Source: Victivallales bacterium
GTDB taxonomy: Bacteria > Verrucomicrobiota > Lentisphaeria > Oligosphaerales > Oligosphaeraceae
Length of the DNA: 5,863 nucleotides
Reading direction: 5' to 3'
Assembly (NCBI GenBank): GCA_017431185.1
Contig: JAFRLP010000481.1
Coordinates: forward strand, 1 to 5,863
A program made the position numbers and the translations under genes. How positions within the stretch are numbered: position 1 is the first letter of the stretch; every line of letters begins with the position of its first letter. This document shows, piece after piece, positions 1-5,638 of the stretch. The notes beneath the pieces are model-generated. The model searched no databases and was not told where the DNA came from. It worked only from the letters and a program-made list of their open reading frames with translations.

Positions 1-824
1 AGCACGGTGTCGCCCGGCTCGATGAGGGCACCGTAGGCGGCCGCGTTGGCCTGGCTGCCGGAGTGCGGCTGCACGTTGGCCGCCTCCGCCCCGAACAGTT
101 TGCAGGCGCGCTCGATGGCCAGGGCCTCCGCCTCATCGACATGGACACAGCCGTTGTAGTAGCGTTTGCCTGGATATCCCTCGGCATATTTGTTGGTCAG
201 CACGCTGCCGGCGACCGACCGAACCGCCACGCTGGCGAAATTCTCGGAGGCGATCAGTTCCAGGCCGCGGTTCTGGCGGGCCTGCTCACGCTCCACAATG
301 GCCGCGATTTCGGGGTCGGCGACACGCAATGCCGCCGTCTCGTCCCAGGACTCGTTCTCGACCTTGAGCAGGCGCCGGCTATGGCGGGCCTCTTTGCTGT
401 AGGGGGTTTCGAGCCAGGCGCGGACTACGGCGATGAACTCCTCGTCGCTCTGTCCGTCTCCGCCAGTGACCAGCACATTGGAGTCGTTGTGCTCACGGCT
501 TTTGCGGGCCAGCGTGGGCGTGGCGCACAGGGCGGCGCGCACTCCATGGAAGCGGTTGGCCACGATGGACATTCCGATTCCGCTGCGGCAGATGAGGATG
601 CCGCAGGTGATCTGGCCGTGAATCAATGCATCCACCATTTTGACGGCGTAGTCGGGATAGTCGTCCTCGGGGTCAAGCGTGTATGGTCCGAAGTCCACGC
701 CCTTGGCTCCAAACTCCGCCAAACGGGAGAGAAGGTAGTTTTTCTTCTCCAGGCCGCCATGGTCAGTGGCCACGCCAACCACCACAGGTTCGCCTGAGGA
801 TTGCCAGTCTTTCAGAATGTCCAT
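1..824 (-). CDS. rpiB-glyA: Ribose-5-phosphate isomerase B / serine hydroxymethyltransferase fusion (3' end beyond the window)
   Basis: Reading leftward from the ATG at 824-822, one frame stays open for 274 codons to the window edge. Residues 1 to about 155 look like a whole RpiB domain (interconverts ribose-5-phosphate and ribulose-5-phosphate): DHGG at 21-24, GILIC ending at the probable catalytic Cys79, [10 protein letters not shown] at 81-90, [10 protein letters not shown] at 109-118, and ARHSRRL at 146-152. After a short linker the chain continues as the start of serine hydroxymethyltransferase (PLP enzyme, serine to glycine plus methylene-THF): [11 protein letters not shown] at 186-196, [15 protein letters not shown] at 209-223, QPHSGSQAN at 252-260. 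The PLP lysine lies off the window. The two domains are in one frame with no stop between them, so this is a true fusion; both enzymes normally stand alone. The protein is cytoplasmic. An in-frame ATG at 857-855 would add 11 residues; I prefer 824 because the candidate promoter leaves almost no leader for 857, but neither start has a clear Shine-Dalgarno sequence. Identity is very sure, start is moderate. Confidence 0.95.
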   Translation of the reverse strand, partial: MDILKDWQSSGEPVVVGVATDHGGLEKKNYLLSRLAEFGAKGVDFGPYTLDPEDDYPDYAVKMVDALIHGQITCGILICRSGIGMSIVANRFHGVRAALCATPTLARKSREHNDSNVLVTGGDGQSDEEFIAVVRAWLETPYSKEARHSRRLLKVENESWDETAALRVADPEIAAIVEREQARQNRGLELIASENFASVAVRSVAGSVLTNKYAEGYPGKRYYNGCVHVDEAEALAIERACKLFGAEAANVQPHSGSQANAAAYGALIEPGDTV

Positions 825-874
825 TGCTCTGTCTTTTTGCTTGGGAAATGACTCCATAACGAAACGATGCAACC

Positions 875-904
875 ATAATGTACTACCTATATCGGGAAAT
901 TCAA
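875..904 (-). promoter_or_regulatory. Candidate promoter for rpiB-glyA
   Basis: On the minus strand TTGAAT (904-899) could serve as a -35 box. It is followed after 16 bases by TACATT (882-877), or after 18 bases by CATTAT (880-875), each matching 4 of 6 positions of the sigma-70 -10 consensus. Transcription would begin near 869, leaving a leader of about 45 bases before the ATG at 824. The matches are weak and PVC promoters are poorly defined, so this is only a suggestion. Confidence 0.3.
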
Positions 905-958
905 TGCGGTGATGCGGCTTTTTTTAGAAGAAAAATATTTTTTTTAGCAATTTTTGAC

Positions 959-986
959 TTGCAATTCAGGAAAACGTAGTTATCTT
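959..986 (+). promoter_or_regulatory. Candidate promoter for radC
   Basis: TTGCAA (959-964) and TATCTT (981-986) are separated by 16 bases, each matching 4 of 6 consensus positions, with A/T tracts just upstream that could act as an UP-like element. An overlapping TTGACT at 954-959 is a better -35 box but has no good -10 at the right distance. The predicted leader before the radC ATG is about 30 bases and contains the Shine-Dalgarno sequence. Low confidence. Confidence 0.3.
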
Positions 987-1012
987 AATATCCTCTACCA
1001 TTCTAGAAAGCA

Positions 1013-1018
1013 AGGAGG
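1013..1018 (+). promoter_or_regulatory. Ribosome binding site that fixes the radC start
   Basis: AGGAGG lies four bases upstream of the ATG at 1023. It is the strongest Shine-Dalgarno match in the window and decides the start: the reading frame extends upstream to a TTG at 954, but those 23 extra codons overlap the promoter and the binding site and do not resemble the RadC family. Confidence 0.9.
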
Positions 1019-1022
1019 AATT

Positions 1023-1790
1023 ATGAATAACAGGGGCACGACTGCCAGACCGTCGCAGGAGCCTCAATCGAATATGCCGCGCGAGCGTCTGCTTCGCCTG
1101 GGGGCCGATGGACTGTCCAACGCCGAATTGCTGGCCATTCTTCTGCGCACGGGCTACCATGGCACGCCTGTCACGGAAATGGCCGAAAGCATTCTGCGCC
1201 ATTTTCACGGCGACCTTCGGCTGCTTTGTGACGCCACCGTGGAGGAGTTGTGCGTCCTGCCTGGCATGGGACGCACCAAATCCCTGGAACTGAGCGCCGC
1301 GTTTGCCCTGGCGCAGCGTCTGGCGCGCCAGAAACTGGAGGAGCGCCCTCTGCTGGCTTCGCCGCGTCACGTCGCCCAAATGATGTGGGGCGTCTTTGCC
1401 AATGTCCAGCAGGAGGAGTTCCATGTGCTTTTGGTGGATACGCAAATGAGACTGCAACGGGATGTCCTGGTGACGGTCGGCCTGGTGAACCGCAGCCTGG
1501 TGCATCCGCGCGAGGTGTTCCGTCCCGCCATCCGCGAATCCAGCACGGCAGTGCTGCTTTGTCACAACCATCCCAGCGGACATGCCGAGCCTTCCAGCAA
1601 TGACCAGGAGGTGACGGACACCCTTGTTCTGGCTGGCGAAATCATCGGCATACGCGTGCTGGACCACATTGTGGTCGGCGGGATGAATGATGACGGCAGG
1701 GTCAATTATTTCAGTTTTAAGGAAAACGGCAGGCTGGACAAGGGAATCAAGGGACGGCTCGACTCGCGGGCCGTCCAGGCAAAGAATTGA
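1023..1790 (+). CDS. radC: RadC family JAB/MPN+ domain protein
   Basis: A 255-residue protein, slightly longer than many RadC proteins. An N-terminal helical part (RERLLRLGADGLSNAELLAILLRTG, about 20-44) precedes a helix-hairpin-helix-like stretch around LPGMG at 79-83, typical of nucleic-acid-binding proteins. The C-terminal JAB domain carries the metal-binding JAMM signature: His181 and His183 in HNHPSG, then Ser191 and Asp194, matching HxH-x7-S-x2-D exactly; Glu132 and Glu164 are candidates for the further acidic residue. LDHIVVGG at 213-220 is also a family hallmark. The E. coli gene was named for radiation sensitivity, but that role was later disputed, and no biochemical function is settled for the family. 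The protein should be cytosolic. The last 44 bp overlap the 3' end of the convergent gene at 1747-4692. No transposase or prophage gene is beside it, so it looks like the housekeeping copy. The first 18 residues, low in hydrophobics, are probably disordered. Confidence 0.97.
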   Translation: MNNRGTTARPSQEPQSNMPRERLLRLGADGLSNAELLAILLRTGYHGTPVTEMAESILRHFHGDLRLLCDATVEELCVLPGMGRTKSLELSAAFALAQRLARQKLEERPLLASPRHVAQMMWGVFANVQQEEFHVLLVDTQMRLQRDVLVTVGLVNRSLVHPREVFRPAIRESSTAVLLCHNHPSGHAEPSSNDQEVTDTLVLAGEIIGIRVLDHIVVGGMNDDGRVNYFSFKENGRLDKGIKGRLDSRAVQAKN

Positions 1791-4692
1791 CCTTGGGCGG
1801 GGAAATGTGGCTTTCCTGTGCTTTCTTCCGCCCCGACAATATGTCAATAGAACAGCCTAGGCGGGAGGCCTTCTCCAGCCAGGCCATTGCTCTGTCCCAT
1901 ATTCCTTTTTCCTGGCAACGGTCAGACAGCATCAGGCAAATACCGGCATGACACCGTTGTTCAACACCATTTGTGCGCATAAGTTGTTCGCAGCATTTTT
2001 CTGCCTCCATAAGTTCTGTGTGGCGGTCTCCCGCCTTTTCCAGAAGAATGAAAGAATACATCGGATGTTCTGGAGTATTCTCCAGCATTCTTTGAATCTT
2101 GGTCAGGGTTTCTGTTCGTTTCTGAAACAAGTGCTCTTTTTCATATTGACACGCCAGGGCATAAAGTACTTCTATCGACTTGTTTTTGGGGAGGAAGTCC
2201 GAAGGAATTTTCTCTAAAAACGTTTCCCGTGTGGCAGAGGGTATATTCCATTTGGGCGAGCTTAGTATCTTTGCCATTTCCTTCCAATGTGAATCAGGGG
2301 AAAGACGCCTCTCCTGGCATTGTCTCTCTCGACAGTCTAGCCATAAACTCCATATCCTTGTCAAAGGGTGAACTGTGGCGTTTTGCCATAGTTCACGACT
2401 ACCACCTGTTTCCCAGTAATTTAGATTGGCCAGGAAAAAGAGTAGTTTGTCCGTATTGCTTATGGAAAAGTTGGCGTTCATCATATCCAGTGATTTGTCC
2501 AGAAAGCGAATCGCGATGGCCGAATGTCCTGCCCAAGTCCAGGCATCGGCCTGCAGAAGGGAATCAAGAAGTCCACTTGAGTGCTGCAAAGTTTGGTTTT
2601 CCGCCCATGTTTGGGCTTGCTTTTCCAATTCAAAGACATCTGATGCCGACAGGAGGTCTCGCTCCCAGGGACGCTCTCTGGTGCATTCTGGAAACAGGGT
2701 GCAAAGAATCTCCAGCTCTTGCTGGTTGAACATCCCTTCGCAGGTGTCCAGGAACACACCGCAGAGCAAAACGTTCATGGAGGCATTCCTGCGGATTTGC
2801 ACAGTCAGATGACGAGGACCTCGCACTGCAAAGCGTTTATAGATTCCAGCGCCGAACCAGCGCAGGGGCACACTGGCCAGCAGTCGCCCTTTCTCCAGAA
2901 TGCAGACAGTGTAGGCACGATTGGACTCGTAGTAGAAACTGTCATTGGCAAAGTAAAGCGACAGAACATGATGTCCATCTGGTATGTCGCATTCCATGAC
3001 CAGATGGGGGCCGTTTCCTATGGGATATTGCTCTCCGTAGTCATCCCTGTTCGCGGTAGTTCTTGTCCGCAGGTGCGGATTCCAGAGGGCAGCCGGATCA
3101 GGAGAGTTGCGGCGGGTTACCCACAAACGACTTTTCTCCTTTGGGTCGGTTGTCTGGAAACGGCAGTGCAGGTCAAAGTCGGGATGGGAATATCCAACAT
3201 GGTCAGTTTTGCCCTGTTGTGCGGCCAGAAGCTGGTATTGGCGTCCAAAGCGCATAGGCCAGTCGCCATGGGTCATTCGGTCTTCCTTCAAAGGCTGCAA
3301 TATCTCTTCGCGTTCCTCATGCCAGGGTATGTCTTTCAGTTCCCATATCCGCTGGCAGGCGCATTGCGCCTCTCGTCGATGTGACTGCACTGGTGAAGTA
3401 GTCAGCAGCATCTGGCGAGCAGCGCTGGCGCGTGTCAGCGCCCCAATGGCCTCATTGGCGTCGCCGAGTAGGAGCAGTGCCTTGGATGCCAGTGCAACAT
3501 CCACGTATTCTCCTGTTTGACGTCCAGCCTGCTCCAAGTCTGAAATAGCCTTGGAAAAACTTCCTTCCCCCATTAGCAGAAGCCCTCGGAGATAGGCACG
3601 GCGTTGTTCTAGTTCAGGACAAGGATGATGTAGGGCAAGGCAGGTCAATCCCTTGGCAAACCTTCCTTCCCGGAAGTACGCAAGCGCGGCCTCCTGAAGG
3701 AGCATTTCCTTCCAGAATTGACATGTTTGCGTTTCCGCCAATCTTTCCAGGGCATCTCCCGACCCACCCTGGGGTGTCCAGCTTGGCGCAAGCGCCTGGC
3801 AATATCTTTCGGCCATGGTTTCGGCCCGGAGGTTGTCCAAAACTGCATCAGGGTTTCTTTCGGCAATGGCAAGACCAAGGGTTTGAAACAGCTGACTGCA
3901 TTCCTTGGGTTGAATGGGGAGGGCTACCAAATTCAATTGCCGTTGGTTTTCCAATAGTTTTGCTCTGCGCTGGAAACAGCGGTCTTCGCCTGTCGAGAGT
4001 GCTCGCAGGCACAATGCGGTTGCCTTCGAGTGTTTTCCCGCCGTCAATAGTCTGGCCGCGGTACGACTCGCAAGGCCGCGCATTCCTGGAAAAATCTCCT
4101 CCATGGCAAGCTTCCGCAAGGATGTCTTAAGGTCAATGTCCATTGTTAGACCGTCTGAGTCCTTGCTAACACGCTCCAAGATAGCATGAAGTTCCTCCGC
4201 AGGTCCGTCCAAGTCCACACGGTTGACAAAGTAGACGGGGCGTCCAGCCTGACGCAGTGACTGCCGCTTTTGCTTTAGTTTGATTTCCGCTTCAGCCTGC
4301 CAGGACTCCTCTGCCCCAGCCCAGTCATTGACAAGAAGTTGTGACTGCCCCAATAGGGCATTCGCCTTGGCCAGCAAGGGGAGGGGGAGTTCCTCGGTTG
4401 TTGTGACAAGTTGCTTCAGGTTGGCAATGGCGACTGGATACTCTCCCTTGAGGAAACGCACATGTCCTTCCCAGAGGAGGAGATCGGCGTGGGAGACGTC
4501 GGGCGGCGGCTGTATCTTCCATTGTTCAATCAACCTCAATGCCTCACCCGTTGTCTTGGAGTCCAGAAGGCCTGTCATCAGTGTCTTGGAGTCCAGCAGA
4601 GCATCGGAAAAGCAGTTTTTTGCGAAAAGAAAAAGCAACGGCAACAGCGTGACCAGAAACTGGAGGCGGATTACACGAATCGTCGTCGCCAT
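1747..4692 (-). CDS. Large exported TPR-repeat protein with a central beta-rich domain
   Basis: A 981-residue protein that I cannot assign to a named family. Residues 1-29 look like a signal peptide: Arg6 and Arg9, a hydrophobic core at 11-24, and likely cleavage after CFS at 27-29. TPR-like helical pairs follow at about 69-97, 105-135, 210-232, 332-360, 363-392 and 396-425, and again near the C-terminus at about 845-875, 880-907 and 915-946. Between the helical arrays, about 500-650 reads as a beta-sandwich-like domain with landmarks DDYGEQYP (550-557), HHVLSLYF (574-581), GAGIYKRFAVRGP (614-626), RRNASMN (634-640) and GVFLD (645-649). TPRs usually bind proteins and beta-sandwiches often bind sugars or proteins, so a scaffold or surface-binding role in the periplasm or envelope is an inference only. 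There are 25 cysteines after the signal peptide. The start is set by AGGAG six bases upstream and by the signal peptide. The ATG follows the preceding gene's stop directly, implying coupled translation. Its 3' end overlaps radC. Confidence 0.75.
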   Translation of the reverse strand: MATTIRVIRLQFLVTLLPLLFLFAKNCFSDALLDSKTLMTGLLDSKTTGEALRLIEQWKIQPPPDVSHADLLLWEGHVRFLKGEYPVAIANLKQLVTTTEELPLPLLAKANALLGQSQLLVNDWAGAEESWQAEAEIKLKQKRQSLRQAGRPVYFVNRVDLDGPAEELHAILERVSKDSDGLTMDIDLKTSLRKLAMEEIFPGMRGLASRTAARLLTAGKHSKATALCLRALSTGEDRCFQRRAKLLENQRQLNLVALPIQPKECSQLFQTLGLAIAERNPDAVLDNLRAETMAERYCQALAPSWTPQGGSGDALERLAETQTCQFWKEMLLQEAALAYFREGRFAKGLTCLALHHPCPELEQRRAYLRGLLLMGEGSFSKAISDLEQAGRQTGEYVDVALASKALLLLGDANEAIGALTRASAARQMLLTTSPVQSHRREAQCACQRIWELKDIPWHEEREEILQPLKEDRMTHGDWPMRFGRQYQLLAAQQGKTDHVGYSHPDFDLHCRFQTTDPKEKSRLWVTRRNSPDPAALWNPHLRTRTTANRDDYGEQYPIGNGPHLVMECDIPDGHHVLSLYFANDSFYYESNRAYTVCILEKGRLLASVPLRWFGAGIYKRFAVRGPRHLTVQIRRNASMNVLLCGVFLDTCEGMFNQQELEILCTLFPECTRERPWERDLLSASDVFELEKQAQTWAENQTLQHSSGLLDSLLQADAWTWAGHSAIAIRFLDKSLDMMNANFSISNTDKLLFFLANLNYWETGGSRELWQNATVHPLTRIWSLWLDCRERQCQERRLSPDSHWKEMAKILSSPKWNIPSATRETFLEKIPSDFLPKNKSIEVLYALACQYEKEHLFQKRTETLTKIQRMLENTPEHPMYSFILLEKAGDRHTELMEAEKCCEQLMRTNGVEQRCHAGICLMLSDRCQEKGIWDRAMAWLEKASRLGCSIDILSGRKKAQESHISPPKVNSLPGRPASRAVP
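1752..1776. other. Strong hairpin in the overlap of two convergent coding ends
   Basis: Bases 1752-1761 pair with 1767-1776 as a 10-bp stem (nine Watson-Crick pairs and one G-T wobble at 1759/1769) around a five-base loop, ACTCG. It lies inside the last codons of both radC and the convergent gene: it ends 11 bases before the radC stop codon, and on the other strand two bases before that gene's TGA. Neither side is followed by a T tract, so it is not a classical intrinsic terminator. It may still slow polymerase or protect mRNA 3' ends from both directions. Confidence 0.5.
1795..1833 (+). other. Weak hairpin just downstream of radC
   Basis: GGGCGG (1795-1800) can pair with CCGCCC (1828-1833), with two G-T wobbles extending the stem inward, starting five bases after the radC stop codon. 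The loop is long and no T tract follows, so its value as a terminator is doubtful. The sequence is also coding on the opposite strand, which could explain the composition without any RNA function. Confidence 0.2.
4552..4599 (-). repeat. Short tandem duplication near the N-terminus of the TPR protein
   Basis: Two 18-bp copies (4552-4569 and 4582-4599) are identical at 17 positions and start 30 bp apart. Both encode LLDSKT, at residues 32-37 and 42-47, immediately after the predicted signal-peptide cleavage site. The 10-residue period in frame suggests a recent small duplication in the mature N-terminus; only the first six residues of each unit match. Confidence 0.6.
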
Positions 4693-5589
4693 TCACAACT
4701 CCTGCGACTGGTGTGTCCTCCAGAGGAACCATTTCTTGTAGGGGACAACTCTTTTGTGGCCATCTTCGTCCCAGACCTGTACAGCCTCTTCCTTGCCATT
4801 ACGCTTGTTGGTAAGGAACTGTAGCCCTTGGTGAGGATAGAACATGCATTCGAAGCCGTTTTCTTTTTTTTCATCAAATAACGATGCCAAATCCATGTTT
4901 CCACCATCTTTTCCGTCAAAGGTGATTGCCAAATAGAGTCGAAGAGGCTTCCATTTCAGGAATCCTATATTGACATAGCGATTGTGTTGCGTAATACAGA
5001 AGAAATTGGAATGTTTGGCCTCTTGAATGAGTGCTTGGCCTGACCACATATATGGTAAAAATTCAATGTTCTTAAAGCTCATCTCGTATTTCCCAGTTTT
5101 TAATTTGTAAAAATAATCTTCCTCTTTTAATAGTTTTTGAATGATATTATACGTTTGTTCGCGATATTCTTCATTTTCAGGCATTGCTCCAGGAAGGGGA
5201 GGGTCTTTTCGTTGAAATACTTTGATGGGAGATGCGTTGGGGCTATTTGCTTGAACAATCCGAATCTCTTTTGCAAAACCGTTTTGATAGAGGAATTGCA
5301 AGAGCCGTCCAGGCAAAATCTCTTTAAAGATTAACTCCCTGACTTGTACTGTCCTCCCCAGATTTTCCTGTTGTGCAGCTTCCCTGATTTCAAGTGATGT
5401 TTGGAAAGAAGGGAGGCGAAGTGGAGTGTTTTTTGAATTGTATCCATGGGTTTCCTTTTGAAAATGTTCATCCAGTAACATGGGATACACGACAGTTGCA
5501 ACAAACTTGAATTCCGGAACATCTGATGCGCATTTTGTTGCAATGCCAATGCAAAGAAAACAAAAAGTGAAAAAATTATGATGAATCAT
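4693..5589 (-). CDS. Exported protein of unknown family
   Basis: A 298-residue protein I do not recognise. The first 22 residues resemble a signal peptide: a hydrophobic core at about 6-17 and a likely cleavage after CAS (20-22), giving a mature end beginning DVPEF. The n-region has two histidines but no Lys or Arg, which is atypical. There is no other hydrophobic segment long enough to span a membrane, so the mature protein is probably soluble in the periplasm or outside the cell. The chain is rich in Lys, Glu and aromatic residues (for example EDYFYKLKTGKYEMSF at 157-172), mixing predicted helix (about 65-110 and 137-165) with strand-like stretches (about 195-225 and 245-290). The C-terminal part, with EAVQVWDEDG (268-277) and a Trp/Lys-rich end, could be a small beta barrel, but this is a guess. 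The mature chain has just two cysteines (198 and 248). Base composition is clearly more AT rich than in radC. It abuts the TPR gene with no gap, so the two products probably work together. Confidence 0.75.
   Translation of the reverse strand: MIHHNFFTFCFLCIGIATKCASDVPEFKFVATVVYPMLLDEHFQKETHGYNSKNTPLRLPSFQTSLEIREAAQQENLGRTVQVRELIFKEILPGRLLQFLYQNGFAKEIRIVQANSPNASPIKVFQRKDPPLPGAMPENEEYREQTYNIIQKLLKEEDYFYKLKTGKYEMSFKNIEFLPYMWSGQALIQEAKHSNFFCITQHNRYVNIGFLKWKPLRLYLAITFDGKDGGNMDLASLFDEKKENGFECMFYPHQGLQFLTNKRNGKEEAVQVWDEDGHKRVVPYKKWFLWRTHQSQEL
4699..4703 (-). promoter_or_regulatory. Ribosome binding site of the TPR protein gene
   Basis: AGGAG on the minus strand lies six bases before the ATG at 4692. 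It sits inside the last codons of the upstream gene, whose TGA directly precedes the ATG, so ribosomes ending on the first gene could restart here. This supports co-translation and the chosen start. Confidence 0.8.
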
Positions 5590-5594
5590 GTTTG

Positions 5595-5600
5595 TTTCCT
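5595..5600 (-). promoter_or_regulatory. Ribosome binding site of the 298-residue exported protein gene
   Basis: AGGAAA on the minus strand lies five bases before the ATG at 5589. It is a moderate Shine-Dalgarno match and supports this start, which is also the one that yields a signal peptide. Confidence 0.6.
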
Positions 5601-5609
5601 GTCGTCTTT

Positions 5610-5615
5610 ATTATA
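5610..5615 (-). promoter_or_regulatory. Possible -10 element in the gap before the 298-residue protein gene
   Basis: A perfect TATAAT on the minus strand lies in the very A/T-rich 49-bp gap. TTGAAA further upstream would be a good -35 box, but the spacing is 21 bases, too long for standard sigma-70, and transcription would start only about 14 bases before the ATG. In sequence this rich in A/T the match may be chance; read-through from the upstream gene is at least as likely. Confidence 0.25.
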
Positions 5616-5638
5616 AATCATTATTACATTATTTTTTT

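Larger units (their letters stand above)
825..1022. other. Divergent intergenic region between rpiB-glyA and radC
   Basis: This 198-bp gap has no plausible gene. Its centre is strongly A/T rich: T runs at about 919-926 and 939-946 flank a 12-bp palindrome, AAAAATATTTTT, at 931-942. GCAATT occurs twice as a direct repeat (947-952 and 961-966), and ATGCGG twice (904-909 and 912-917). The arrangement fits two outward-facing promoters sharing an A/T-rich middle. No riboswitch-like or terminator-like structure was recognised. Confidence 0.8.

Noticed and set aside
63..797. Open frame of 244 codons on the plus strand
   Set aside because: It lies entirely opposite the RpiB-GlyA fusion, whose motifs are unmistakable; the plus-strand product is a shadow.
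954..1022. Upstream TTG start that would add 23 residues to RadC
   Set aside because: The added residues do not look like RadC, the TTG has no ribosome binding site, and AGGAGG sits directly before the ATG at 1023.
1770..1783. 14-bp sequence also present at 5304-5317
   Set aside because: Identical in both places and coding LPGR in the same frame on the minus strand, but the surrounding sequence differs completely; a chance match of this length in the window is not rare enough to claim a repeat family.
966..1847. Long open frame on the minus strand opposite radC (293 codons)
   Set aside because: It mirrors radC exactly, covers its promoter and binding site, has no recognisable motifs and a His/Gln-rich composition typical of an antisense shadow in GC-rich DNA.
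2719..3384. Open frame of 221 codons on the plus strand inside the TPR gene
   Set aside because: It is antisense to a continuous 981-codon gene with signal peptide, TPR pattern and ribosome binding site; no domain or start signal supports it.
4612..4692. Lipoprotein signal at the N-terminus of the TPR protein (Cys27)
   Set aside because: The residues before Cys27 are FAKN, which do not fit the lipobox (usually L-A/S-G/A-C), so ordinary signal peptidase cleavage after Ser29 is more likely.
4690..4695. The two exported-protein genes as one gene split by a sequencing error
   Set aside because: The second gene begins with its own signal peptide and ribosome binding site directly after the first gene's stop, so two separate proteins are the better reading.
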